A DNA stretch of 64,000 nucleotides. Origin: Desulfobacteraceae bacterium. GTDB lineage: Bacteria; Desulfobacterota; Desulfobacteria; Desulfobacterales; SKZT01. Under the pieces are notes generated by a model. It was not told the DNA's origin and ran no database searches. It worked only from the letters and a program-made list of their open reading frames with translations. The number at the start of each line of letters is the position of its first letter. Position 1 is the stretch's first letter. The DNA is taken from contig JAABTQ010000009.1 of the NCBI GenBank assembly GCA_011389745.1, positions 58,689 to 122,688 of the forward strand, given 5' to 3'. Shown here one piece after another: positions 38,368 through 47,802 of the stretch. A program made the position numbers and the translations under genes.

Positions 38368-38894
38368 GTGAAATGGCAGTAAATGAAAGTATATTTGTCG
38401 TGGGTGGTTGCAGAAGTGGTAAGAGCCGGCATGCATTGGAACTGGCCGAAAAAATCACCGATATCCACCGGGTCTTTATTGCCACGTGTGTGCCTTATGA
38501 CGAGGAAATGAAAGACCGTGTGCGTCGCCATCGGCAGGACCGGGGGTCGACATGGACAACTGTTGATGCTCCTGTCGAGCTTGCAGAGGCTATTTTGAAA
38601 CATAGTCAAAACGCCCGAGTGATCCTTGCCGATTGTCTGACGTTGTGGATGTCCAACCTGCTCATGGAATCGGAAAACCTGGAAAGCCGGGTTGAAGAAC
38701 TCACGGCGGCGATCAACAAGGCCCAATGTCCGGTCATTATTGTTTCAAACGAAGTGGGAACCGGTATCGTGCCTGAAAATGCCCTTGCGCGGCAATACAG
38801 GGATGCTGTGGGTCTCGCCAATCAGAAGGTGGCTGCATGTGTTGATAGAGTCATCTGGATGGTAGCGGGTATACCAATTCTGGTCAAAGGGTGA
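38364..38894 (+). CDS. cobU: Adenosylcobinamide kinase/adenosylcobinamide-phosphate guanylyltransferase
   Basis: FVVGGCRSGKSRHALELAE, RHRQDRGSTWTTVDAP, DCLTLWMSNLL, SNEVGTGIVPENALARQYRD. Confidence 0.93.
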   Translation: MSEMAVNESIFVVGGCRSGKSRHALELAEKITDIHRVFIATCVPYDEEMKDRVRRHRQDRGSTWTTVDAPVELAEAILKHSQNARVILADCLTLWMSNLLMESENLESRVEELTAAINKAQCPVIIVSNEVGTGIVPENALARQYRDAVGLANQKVAACVDRVIWMVAGIPILVKG

Positions 38895-38904
38895 AATAAA
38901 CATC

Positions 38905-39630
38905 TTGAGAGGACTCATATCCGCCATACAATTTATCACCAGTATTCCTTTGGGGCGCACTGCCATTTTCGAACCCCGGGCCATGGTGCCTTTTTTCCCG
39001 GTAGTAGGACTTATCCTTGGCGGGGTGGTGGCTCTTTTTGATTTTATGGCTCTTTATTTCTGGCCGGTTTACGTGGTGGCGGTTCTGGATGTGGTCCTGC
39101 TGGTCGTGCTTACCGGTGCCCTTCATATCGATGGGCTCGGTGATACAGCCGACGGTCTTTATGGACGAAGACCCAGGGAACAAGCCTTAAAAATTATGAA
39201 AGACAGTCGAATCGGGGCCATGGGACTGGTGGCTGTTATCTGTGTGCTGGCTGTAAAATGGGCGGGGCTTGCAAGTCTTGGACCTTACCGGAGCCTGCTG
39301 ATGATAATCATACCGGCGTTAGCACGTTCATCCATGATTTTCGGCATGTATTTTCTGGAATATGGAAGACCTGACGGAGGTACCGGACGTCCGTTTTTTG
39401 AAAATCCTCTGGACAAAAAAGCGTTTATCTTTGTGGCCATTCCCGCAATATTATGCGTTTTCGCCGGACTGAGAGGAATCGGGTTGATGCTGTTTTTTAT
39501 CATGATCACCGGTGGTATGATTATCTTTTATCAAAAACGGATGGGATGTATTACCGGAGACATGCTAGGGGCCATGGTAGAAATTACCGAGGCCGGACTT
39601 TTTATTGTCGTATCCGCAGGAGGGATTTAA
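38905..39630 (+). CDS. cobS: Adenosylcobinamide-GDP ribazoletransferase
   Basis: AIQFITSIPLGR, LTGALHIDGLGDTADGLYGRRPREQALKIMKDSRIGAMG. Confidence 0.92.
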   Translation: MRGLISAIQFITSIPLGRTAIFEPRAMVPFFPVVGLILGGVVALFDFMALYFWPVYVVAVLDVVLLVVLTGALHIDGLGDTADGLYGRRPREQALKIMKDSRIGAMGLVAVICVLAVKWAGLASLGPYRSLLMIIIPALARSSMIFGMYFLEYGRPDGGTGRPFFENPLDKKAFIFVAIPAILCVFAGLRGIGLMLFFIMITGGMIIFYQKRMGCITGDMLGAMVEITEAGLFIVVSAGGI

Positions 39631-40728
39631 ATGATTACCGGCCATGGGGGAAACATACACGAAATCGCTACCCGGTTAGGGTGCGCAACCTCAGATATTA
39701 TCGACATGAGCAGCAATGTCAATCCTCTGGGACAACCACCGGGACTGGCCGAACACTTGAAACAGCAACTGGGGGAAATTGAGGCGCTTCCCCAGGCTGA
39801 TGCAAAAGCCATTAACGAGTCCTTTGCAAACCGCTACGGCATTGCCCCGGAAAAGACCCTGGCTGGAAACGGCACCACGCAATTTATCTATTCAATCCCC
39901 AGGGTGCTCAATTCACGCAACACATTAATTCTTGGACCGGCTTATTCGGATTATGCGGATGCTTGCAAAATGCATGATGTGCCCTTTGCTTTTGCCATGA
40001 CCATTGATTCAGATGGGTTTCATCATGATATGGTTCAGGTGGAAAAACAACTTCATCAATTTGATACGGTCTTTATCTGCAATCCCAACAACCCCACAGG
40101 CGTTTTGATATCCGGAGATGTCCTGAAAAATCTGTGTCACAAATATCCCCATATATTTTTTGTCATTGATGAGTCCTATCTTCCTTTTGTTCCCGGTGGC
40201 GAATCAGAGTCTTTGATTAGAGAAGATATGAAAAATCTGCTGGTCTTAAACTCCATGTCTAAAATCTTTCGCATTCCAGGATTACGAATCGGGTTTGTCG
40301 TTGCCGACCGGACCATTATCCGGAAATTTTTTCATTATTATCTTCCCTGGAGCGTCAACAGTCTGGCCCAGGCTGCGGTTGGCTATCTGATGGACCGGCG
40401 GGAACAGACCGACCTTTTTATCAAACAATCCCAACAGTACCTGGAAGAGCAACGTAAATCCTTTATGAAAACCATGGATAAGAGCGATAAAATCCGGTTT
40501 TTTGACAGCACCACGTCATTTATTCTGGCAAAACTGACCGGATCGATGAATTCCGCAAAAGTCTGTGATCTAATGGCCCTCCACCGCATTCTTATTCGAA
40601 ACTGTCAAAATTTTACCGGCCTTTCCGATCAATTTGTTCGTATTTCAATAAAAACCGCCGGAATCAATCAATCGGCTGCGGAAAAACTATTAAAAATTGT
40701 CAATGAGGAAGGTGAAAATATTTTATGA
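39631..40728 (+). CDS. cobD: Class I/II PLP aminotransferase, CobD-type threonine-phosphate decarboxylase candidate
   Basis: MITGHGGNIHEIATRLGCATSDIIDMSSNVNPLGQP, CNPNNPTG, LNSMSKIFRIPGLRIGFVV; sits between cobS and cbiB. Confidence 0.85.
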   Translation: MITGHGGNIHEIATRLGCATSDIIDMSSNVNPLGQPPGLAEHLKQQLGEIEALPQADAKAINESFANRYGIAPEKTLAGNGTTQFIYSIPRVLNSRNTLILGPAYSDYADACKMHDVPFAFAMTIDSDGFHHDMVQVEKQLHQFDTVFICNPNNPTGVLISGDVLKNLCHKYPHIFFVIDESYLPFVPGGESESLIREDMKNLLVLNSMSKIFRIPGLRIGFVVADRTIIRKFFHYYLPWSVNSLAQAAVGYLMDRREQTDLFIKQSQQYLEEQRKSFMKTMDKSDKIRFFDSTTSFILAKLTGSMNSAKVCDLMALHRILIRNCQNFTGLSDQFVRISIKTAGINQSAAEKLLKIVNEEGENIL

Positions 40729-41696
40729 CCCATACATTCCTGTTGTGTTTTTTGATACTCCCCATAGCATTTGCCCTGGATTGGTTTTTCGGTGACCCTC
40801 GTTGGAGAGATCATCCCATCCGAATTATGGGCAAAGCCATCGAAATCCTGGAACCCCTGTTTCGGGCACTAACAAAAAACCAGGTTGTTGCCGGAGCCCT
40901 TTTTGCTTTTTCATTAATTGCTTTCACTTTTTGCACCGCCCTGATTCTCACAAGGTTGTTTTGGGCCGTATCACCCCTGGCTGGATTTATGGTTGAAACG
41001 ATCCTGATTTATTTTTGTATCTCTGCAAAGGACCTGGAAAAGTCAGCCATGGGTGTTTACCGGTTGCTGGACGGAGATAATATCGGGAAGGCCAGGGAAA
41101 AACTGGCCATGATTGTGGGAAGAGATACCGGGCAACTTTCTGAGGAAGCGGTCAGCAGGGCATGTGTGGAAACCGTTGCGGAAAATCTGGTAGACGGTGT
41201 CATTTCCCCATTGTTCTTTGCTGCCATTGGCGGCGCACCCCTGGCCTTGGCCTACAAGATGACCAACACCCTCGATTCCATGGTGGGTTATAAAAATGAA
41301 AAATACCTGCTTTTCGGCAAAGTATCCGCACGCATCGACGATGTCGCCAATTATATTCCGGCCCGTCTGGCTGTTCCTGCCATTGCCCTGGCCGCCGGAA
41401 TTCTCACCGGAAACGGATCACGGGCCTATCAGATCGCAAAAACAGAGGGGCGCAATCATACCAGTCCCAATGCCGGATATTCCGAAGCCGCGTTTGCGGG
41501 CGCATTGGCATTGAAACTGGGAGGTCCCAATTATTATCATGGAACGTTGGTGGAAAAACCGTATATCGGATCCGGTTTCGGAAAAATCAGTTTGATCCAT
41601 ATCAAAAAATCCTGTGATTTGATGATGCTTTCGTCTTTTTTCAGCCTGCTTTTTTTGTGGATGGTAAACGGAGCGGTGCGATTGACTTTTTTTTAG
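40725..41696 (+). CDS. cbiB: Adenosylcobinamide-phosphate synthase
   Basis: ALDWFFGDPRWRDHPIRIMG, ETVAENLVDGVISPLFFAAIGGAPLALAYKMTNTLDSMVGYKN, SPNAGYSEAAFAGALAL. Confidence 0.93.
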   Translation: MTHTFLLCFLILPIAFALDWFFGDPRWRDHPIRIMGKAIEILEPLFRALTKNQVVAGALFAFSLIAFTFCTALILTRLFWAVSPLAGFMVETILIYFCISAKDLEKSAMGVYRLLDGDNIGKAREKLAMIVGRDTGQLSEEAVSRACVETVAENLVDGVISPLFFAAIGGAPLALAYKMTNTLDSMVGYKNEKYLLFGKVSARIDDVANYIPARLAVPAIALAAGILTGNGSRAYQIAKTEGRNHTSPNAGYSEAAFAGALALKLGGPNYYHGTLVEKPYIGSGFGKISLIHIKKSCDLMMLSSFFSLLFLWMVNGAVRLTFF

Positions 41697-41720
41697 AAAT
41701 TATAAAGCAACTTCTTGCCT

Positions 41721-41972
41721 GTCATTCTGAGGGGGCCACTTGCACACAGTCAAAGGCTTTGAAGAAAATACTTTACTGTATGGCGATGAAGCCACAGCGA
41801 CCGAAGAATCTCAGGAAGCAAGTCGGCAGAGGTATTCGAAACTGATCCGGTGAAAAAACAGGGGCCAAAAGAATAAAAAGGTCAAATCGTGGTTGCAGAC
41901 AGAAGAGATTCTTCGTCGGCCAGGTTTTCCGTGCCAATTGATAAACAATATTGTTGGCCTCCTCAGAATGAC
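41721..41972. repeat. Composite dispersed palindromic repeat (full copy)
   Basis: Outer GTCATTCTGAGGGGGCCAC / TGGCCTCCTCAGAATGAC, inner GCGACCGAAGAATCT / AGATTCTTCGTCGGCC. Confidence 0.85.
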
Positions 41973-42060
41973 AGCAGGGGGAACAGAAAGACTGGGGATA
42001 CATTAGCGGAAGATTCATGGTCAGCCAATGACATCATGCCGACTGACAATTGGAGTTGCC

Positions 42061-42077
42061 GGCCTCCTCAGAATGAC
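42061..42077. repeat. Solitary terminal arm of the composite palindromic repeat
   Basis: GGCCTCCTCAGAATGAC. Confidence 0.7.
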
Positions 42078-42096
42078 AGCGGAAAGGGCAAATAAA

Positions 42097-42900
42097 ATGA
42101 CTTATCTGAGCTTGACAAAATCCTACAAAGGACTTTTTCCCTTTAAAATCTGTACCACCAGCTTTATCTACCCCGACATGTATGCCCCCAATGTCACCAG
42201 GCTCGGGCCTTATCTGGATGAAATCGAGTTGCTTTTTTTCGACAGCACCTATGAAGGAAGCCTTCCCGACGCTGCCCAGATCCATGAACTTTCCGGGCTT
42301 TTTAAAAAATTCCAAATTGCCTGCAATGTGCATCTTCCGCTGGATATCGCCCTGGGCGACAGTGATGCCCGAAAACGTCTCCATGCCGTGGAAACAGTCA
42401 GGCATATTATCAGGCTGGCCGAGCCTTTGACCCCATCAACTTATACGGTTCATTTTACCTATGAAGAAAAAAGCCGTTTAGAAGCGGATATTGCCTTATG
42501 GCAGGATCGCATCATGGACAGCTTTGATGAAATTTTGAAGGAAAACATCATTCCTGAAAAATTTTCCGTGGAAAACCTTGTGGAATATCCCTTCGAGTGG
42601 GTCGATGACATTATTGCCCGAACGAGTCTTCACACTTGTATCGATATCGGCCATTTTATTGAACGGGGTGACGACTTTGAAACGGCATTTTACAAATACG
42701 CGTCCACCACGGATATCTTACATATCTACGGCGTCAAGGGCCACCAGGATCATCTTTCTCTTGACTGCCTTTCGGAAAAATCAGTCAAATCTCTTATCAG
42801 AATCCTCAAAAATTTCCCGGGCACAGTTTCCGTGGAAGTTTTTTCATTCGATAACCTCAGCAATTCGTTGGCGCTTATGGATCAATGGAATCTTTTTTAA
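42097..42900 (+). CDS. cbiR: TIM-barrel (AP endonuclease 2 superfamily-like) protein, candidate cobamide-remodelling phosphodiesterase CbiR
   Basis: LFPFKICTTSFIYPDMYAPNV, ACNVHLPLDIALGD, ENLVEYPFEW, TCIDIGHFIERGDD; directly downstream of cbiB. Start trimmed to ATG 42097; the longer ORF reads a repeat. Confidence 0.7.
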   Translation: MTYLSLTKSYKGLFPFKICTTSFIYPDMYAPNVTRLGPYLDEIELLFFDSTYEGSLPDAAQIHELSGLFKKFQIACNVHLPLDIALGDSDARKRLHAVETVRHIIRLAEPLTPSTYTVHFTYEEKSRLEADIALWQDRIMDSFDEILKENIIPEKFSVENLVEYPFEWVDDIIARTSLHTCIDIGHFIERGDDFETAFYKYASTTDILHIYGVKGHQDHLSLDCLSEKSVKSLIRILKNFPGTVSVEVFSFDNLSNSLALMDQWNLF

Positions 42901-43323
42901 TTTATATTTTATCGAGTCACCAATCTGAGTTGTGATCGAAGAGCCGTCGATTTAAATGCAAGGTCTATTTAATCACCAACCAAAGGGCATTGTCCAATGA
43001 CATTGTGGAGAATTATCTTTACAATCCCCATATAAATTTGGTATCGCTTTTTTATGGGAGTAATAACAGGCTCAGTTCAATATCGTTTTTTCCAGTATCC
43101 CGCTTTCGGCTCAAAAATCAGTTATCGACAGGAGTGAAATATTGGCTATAACAAGGCTCTTTTGTGAAAACTTTCACGCGGGACACAGAATAAAACGCTA
43201 AACGTTTGGCGCACGCGGCGGTAACCAAGTGAGAACGATATATGGTAAGGGATAAATTATGGCAGAATATGGTGAGTGGAACCGAAAAGGAGCAACTCTA
43301 TTCCGCTGCACTCCATTGTCGGG

Positions 43324-43353
43324 TTATGCGGAGCGATTATGCGACCTTATGCG
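43324..43353. repeat. Three closely spaced direct TTATGCG repeats
   Basis: TTATGCG-gagcga-TTATGCG-acc-TTATGCG immediately upstream of copA. Confidence 0.6.
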
Positions 43354-43364
43354 AAAGGTGATCG

Positions 43365-45212
43365 ATGAAAGATGATATGATGTATTCCGCAGCAAAGACC
43401 TTGTCACGACGGGAATTTCTCTGCACGACGTGTTTGGTCTCCACGGGCTTGTTCTTGCCGTCGTTTCGTCCGATATGGGCCGCCCAGCCGGCCCCGAAGA
43501 GTGCCGGCGAGTTCGGCGAACTCAACGCGACCGATCCTGGCGGCATCGACCTCTACCTTGAACACAATGACCTTTTGATCGGCGGTAAGCCCGGCCGCGC
43601 GATTGCGATCAATGGTTCCATTCCTGGGCCGGTCATTCGGATGCAGGAAGGCAAGGAGGCGCTGATCCGTGTTCACAATCGGTTGGACGAATCGACTTCG
43701 ATTCACTGGCACGGCATCTTGCTGCCTTTCAACATGGATGGCGTCCCAGGCATCAGCTTTCCCGGCATTCCAGCGGGTGAGACCTTTACCTACCGCTACC
43801 CCATCCGGCAGAACGGCACGTATTGGTATCACAGCCACACTGGTTTGCAGGAACAGCTAGGACATTACGGCCAACTCATTATCGAACCGGCCGAACCGGA
43901 CCCGGTGAGGTACGATGTGGAGCATTCGATCGTTCTGTCCGACTGGACCTTTGAGAAACCGCACCGCGTGCTGAGGAAGCTCAAGACCATGGAGGGCTAC
44001 TACAACTTCCAGCGCCCCACGCTGGCGAATATCGACGATCAGATGAAGGCGACCGGTATGTCGCTGAGCGAGGTACTAGAGAAACGACTGGCGTGGAACC
44101 GAATGCGGATGGATCCGACCGACATCGCCGACGTTACCGGAGCGACCTATACCTACCTGATGAACGGCAAGGCGGCCCACGAGAACCCTACGTTCATCGC
44201 CAAGCCTGGCCAGCGGGTGCGCCTGCGGATCGTCAACGCCTCGACGATGACTTTCTACGACGTCCGTATCCCGGGCCTGCCGATGACTGTCGTGCAGGCA
44301 GATGGTCAGAACATCAAGCCAGTGGAGACCGACGAGTTTCGTATCTCTGTGGCCGAAACATATGACGTGATTGTGACGCTGCCGGACTCACGCGCATACA
44401 CTCTGTTCGCGGAGACGATGGACCGCAGCGGTTATGCACGCGGCACGCTGGCCCCGAGACAAGGAATGTCGGCGGACGTGCCTGAACAGCGTCGCCGGCC
44501 CATGCTTACCATGGCCGACATGGGCATGATGATGCACGACGAGATGCAGGGCATGAACGGTGAGGACCATGAGGGCATGCATCACGACATGCCGCATCAC
44601 ACTTCCGGCGACGGGCATGGTCAGGAATTACCAACGACCAACTTGGTGCAGCGTATCAAGCACGGCCCGGACCAGCACGGCCCGGCCGGCATCACAATGG
44701 CGCAAACGGCATATCGAAGGCTCGACTATCCTGGTGCGGGACTTGGCGAGGACGGCCGGCGTGTGCTGACCTACAGCCGGTTGCGTGCGTTGGAAGAGCC
44801 CTATGGTCGGCGACCGCCTACGCGTCAATTCGACCTGCATCTGACGGGCAACATGCACAAGTACATCTGGGGTTTCGACGGCAAGAAGTGGTCACAGTCG
44901 GACATGATCCGCTTCCAGTATGGTGAGCGACTGCGGATCAATATGATCAACGACACCATGATGAGCCACCCGATTCACCTGCACGGCATGTGGATGGACC
45001 TCTACGTGGGGGCCGAGGACTACGGCGACAACCCACGCAAACACACGGTAATTGTCCAGCCGGCGGAGTTGCTTACCGTGGACATCACCGCTGACGCCCC
45101 GGGACAGTGGGCGTTCCATTGCCACCTGCTCTATCACATGGAGGCCGGCATGTTCCGCACCGTCGCCGTCGTCCGCTCACTGGAAGGAGGTCCGATCAAT
45201 GTCAAGTCTTAA
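43365..45212 (+). CDS. copA: Copper-resistance multicopper oxidase CopA, Tat-exported
   Basis: SRREFLCTTCLVSTGLFLP Tat-like signal; IHWHGILLPFNMDGVPG, YWYHSHTG, Met/His-rich DMGMMMHDEMQGMNGEDHEGMHHDMPHH, HPIHLHGMW, WAFHCHLLYHMEAGMF. Confidence 0.93.
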   Translation: MKDDMMYSAAKTLSRREFLCTTCLVSTGLFLPSFRPIWAAQPAPKSAGEFGELNATDPGGIDLYLEHNDLLIGGKPGRAIAINGSIPGPVIRMQEGKEALIRVHNRLDESTSIHWHGILLPFNMDGVPGISFPGIPAGETFTYRYPIRQNGTYWYHSHTGLQEQLGHYGQLIIEPAEPDPVRYDVEHSIVLSDWTFEKPHRVLRKLKTMEGYYNFQRPTLANIDDQMKATGMSLSEVLEKRLAWNRMRMDPTDIADVTGATYTYLMNGKAAHENPTFIAKPGQRVRLRIVNASTMTFYDVRIPGLPMTVVQADGQNIKPVETDEFRISVAETYDVIVTLPDSRAYTLFAETMDRSGYARGTLAPRQGMSADVPEQRRRPMLTMADMGMMMHDEMQGMNGEDHEGMHHDMPHHTSGDGHGQELPTTNLVQRIKHGPDQHGPAGITMAQTAYRRLDYPGAGLGEDGRRVLTYSRLRALEEPYGRRPPTRQFDLHLTGNMHKYIWGFDGKKWSQSDMIRFQYGERLRINMINDTMMSHPIHLHGMWMDLYVGAEDYGDNPRKHTVIVQPAELLTVDITADAPGQWAFHCHLLYHMEAGMFRTVAVVRSLEGGPINVKS

Positions 45213-46122
45213 CCCCCGCCCCCGGAAAATGGTCGTACTTGCGATGCTGCTGGCGTTTGCCGCCCCGGCATGGGCTCAGAACGAGTCCGATATGCCGAGC
45301 ACGGCGGATCGCCCGATGCACGGCGAATCGGCCGCGCAGCATGACGAATCCGCGCCCCCGGCGCCGGAGTTCGAACCGGCGATCCCCGAAGGCATGACGA
45401 TAGAGGAGGTGTTCAACTTTGCTGAGTCACCGCCGCCCAGCAACTTCCCCGAACCGCTACCCGATGACAAGCTCTACGCCTTCACGCTGTTCGAGCAGCT
45501 GGAGTATCGCGTCGCGACCGATGACAAGACGGCCGATCACCTCGGATGGGAGGCCCAGGGTTGGATCGGTGGCGACTTCAACAAGTTCTGGTGGAAGAAT
45601 GAGGGCGAAGCGGCCTTCGACGGTCCGGATGAGGGGGGAACGGAAACCGACCTGCTTTATTCCCGCCTGATCACGCCATTCTGGGACTTTCAGGTTGGTG
45701 CGCAATACGCCAACGAGTGGCGCGAAGGCAACTACGAAGACCGGTGGTCCGGCGTGATCGCGCTACAGGGCCTGGCCCCCTACAAGTTCGAGCTTGATAA
45801 CTCGCTCTACATCTCCGAAGACGGTGATATAACCTTCGTAATCGAAGCCGAGTACGACCTCCGCATTACCCAGCGCCTGGTGCTTCAGCCGCGGGCCGAA
45901 ATGGGATTTGCCTTTCAGGATATTCCCGAACGTAGCTTGGGCGCGGGCATGACCGACGTCAAGCTTGACCTGCGCCTGCGTTATGAGATCAAGCGCGGGT
46001 TTGCTCCCTATTTCGGCGTTCGCTCCCAGTTCCTCGTTGGAGAAACCGACAACATCGCAGAGGCCAGTGGGGAGGACTCCGATCAGCTCTTTTTCCTGGC
46101 AGGCTTTCGCTTCGCCTTCTAG
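45199..46122 (+). CDS. copB: Copper resistance protein CopB (outer membrane)
   Basis: Signal MVVLAMLLAFAAPAWAQ; LYAFTLFEQLEYRV, GWEAQGWIGGDFNKFWWKNEGEA, RPRAEMGFAF-type barrel strands; ATG 45199 preceded by GGAGG. Confidence 0.9.
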   Translation: MSSLNPRPRKMVVLAMLLAFAAPAWAQNESDMPSTADRPMHGESAAQHDESAPPAPEFEPAIPEGMTIEEVFNFAESPPPSNFPEPLPDDKLYAFTLFEQLEYRVATDDKTADHLGWEAQGWIGGDFNKFWWKNEGEAAFDGPDEGGTETDLLYSRLITPFWDFQVGAQYANEWREGNYEDRWSGVIALQGLAPYKFELDNSLYISEDGDITFVIEAEYDLRITQRLVLQPRAEMGFAFQDIPERSLGAGMTDVKLDLRLRYEIKRGFAPYFGVRSQFLVGETDNIAEASGEDSDQLFFLAGFRFAF

Positions 46123-46149
46123 TATTCATTGGCGCGCTGTACGGCATCG

Positions 46150-47019
46150 AGGTCAAAAAACTCCAGGCCGTTTACCGGCCTTCCCCGGACAACCGCTGGT
46201 CGCAACAATCGAGCTGGCAATCCCCGAGGGGTTGAGGATAGCTCTGCGTGACGAAATCGATGTTGCGGCCAAGCAGGCCAAGAGCGAACTCGAGAATGCC
46301 AGGCAGTTATCAATGCAACAGCTTAGCATTTTGCAGGGCTACGAGCTCAGCTTGGACGGCGTCAAGAACCTGCTTGGTGCGATTTGCAATGCCGCGGCAC
46401 AAGCGATCAGGAATTCGGTCGGCAAACTGCCTGAAACGAAAACCTACGGCCGGTGGCCTTTCAAAAAAACGGTGAAGGTTCGGGACGAAGCGAGCGAGGA
46501 GGTCACGCCGTATATCCGTGCCCTCGAAGCGTTTGCACAGACATTCGAGAAGAACACTTCAAGCTCCCTGGAGGGGAATGTCGAATCCTTGGTGAACTGG
46601 GCGGTCAGCAACAAGCGCCACACGGTAAATCGTTACGGGGTTACTGTTACGACGGTGACCATCCTCGGCGATCAAACTGTTGCTGAACTGCAGACCATAA
46701 AAGTGAACATCCCGGGCTGGATAGCCCATCTCCCTGAGCATCGTTCCGGCCTCACTCTCAGCGGCACGATGATCGATTATGCCAAGGGGACGATGAATGC
46801 TGCACTGAATGACATCGCCAACGCTCTCGACACGACCGGCAAAATGTTCCGACCCTCACGGGGTTTTGGTTTACCTCCGATCTGAACGGTGTGCAAGCCA
46901 GGGGAGTCAAGATTCGAATGGAGGTGACGAGGAATGACAAAACCAAAGGCTATGACCTTCCCATGAGCTTTGACAATCCCGCGGCCGGGGCTAAAGAACT
47001 GTTTAATATTATGTTTTAA
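46150..47019 (+). pseudogene. Frameshifted remnant of an unknown gene downstream of copB
   Basis: Frame through 46885 (...LATIELAIPEGLRIALRDEIDVAAKQAK...) continues in another frame as LTGFWFTSDLNGVQARGVKIRMEVTRNDKTKGYDLPMSFDNPAAGAKELFNIMF* to 47019. Confidence 0.55.
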
Positions 47020-47057
47020 AGGTTTCAATAATGCTTTTTCACTAATAACTAGCAATT

Positions 47058-47086
47058 CTGGACTCCGGCCTTCGCCGGAGTGACGG
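47058..47086. repeat. Short dispersed palindrome CTGGACTCCGGCCTTCGCCGGAGTGACGG
   Basis: Same family as 24745-24773. Confidence 0.75.
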
Positions 47087-47144
47087 AATTTGTTACTTTG
47101 AAGCATCCCACTCGGCATTCCAAGCCCAAACCGACAAGTAACTG

Positions 47145-47740
47145 CTCCCCCCTTTCAAAGATGATCTTTATACACACTTAACACCGAGGGTATCATTCAG
47201 GGTTGGGATTGGCAAAGGTAACCTGGTGAAATAATTTATTCCGGGTCTTATCCATTACCCTCAGGCAAGGCCCTAAGAAGTAATATGGTTTTTAGGCCTG
47301 AAAGGTCGTTACATTTCAGCCCAGGGCAACGCCCTGGGAAATGGTAAATAAGGCCCTGAAGCCCTGAAAGGCGTAACACACGACCATAGGCATCGTGCGG
47401 AATGATATTTTATGTCACGCCCTTTCAGGGCTCCCCTCATTTGGGGGCTTGCTATCCCAGGGCGTTGCCCTGGGCTGATATGTCTTGCGCCTTCAGCGCG
47501 TAACTTCGTTGCATAAACAGATTTCGGGCATATATATAGGCACGATTTCTCGTTCCTACGCTGGGCGTGTAAATAATGTCCAAACCCCAGGCCGGGTAGC
47601 TGAAGCCATCAGCTATACGACTGTTCTGCCTAAAAGAACCGGAAAAAAAATATGGCATGGGGCAGTCAAGTTTTGCTCATAATTTGCCTGAATCAAAACA
47701 CTCTAACCCCTGTGTATAAAGATCAGTTTTCAAAGGGGGA
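47145..47740. repeat. Inverted-repeat-bounded noncoding element, about 0.6 kb
   Basis: Left arm reverse complement GTGTATAAAGATCATCTTTGAAAGGGGG matches right arm TGTGTATAAAGATCAGTTTTCAAAGGGGG with about 3 mismatches. Confidence 0.6.
47268..47502. repeat. Inverted pair of REP-like sequences (CAGCCCAGGGCAACGCCCTGGG / GCCCTGAAAGGGCGT family)
   Basis: CAGCCCAGGGCAACGCCCTGGG near 47320 and its inverse CCCAGGGCGTTGCCCTGGGCTG near 47456. Confidence 0.75.
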
Positions 47741-47802
47741 CTTGTGAGGAGTGACTTAGAATGGGCGCAGTTCAATTATTCCCATAACGTTCCTTCCAAC
47801 AA

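Noticed and set aside
43404-43838. Long antisense ORFs within copA/copB (also 44388-44618, 45457-45705)
   Set aside because: GC-rich sequence yields antisense ORFs; the sense strand is clearly copA/copB
45965-46149. N-terminal part of ORF 45965-46885
   Set aside because: Out-of-frame reading of copB; only the later part has independent protein character
47452-47682. Small ORFs in the REP-like region
   Set aside because: Both strands open across palindromic repeats; no coding signal or RBS
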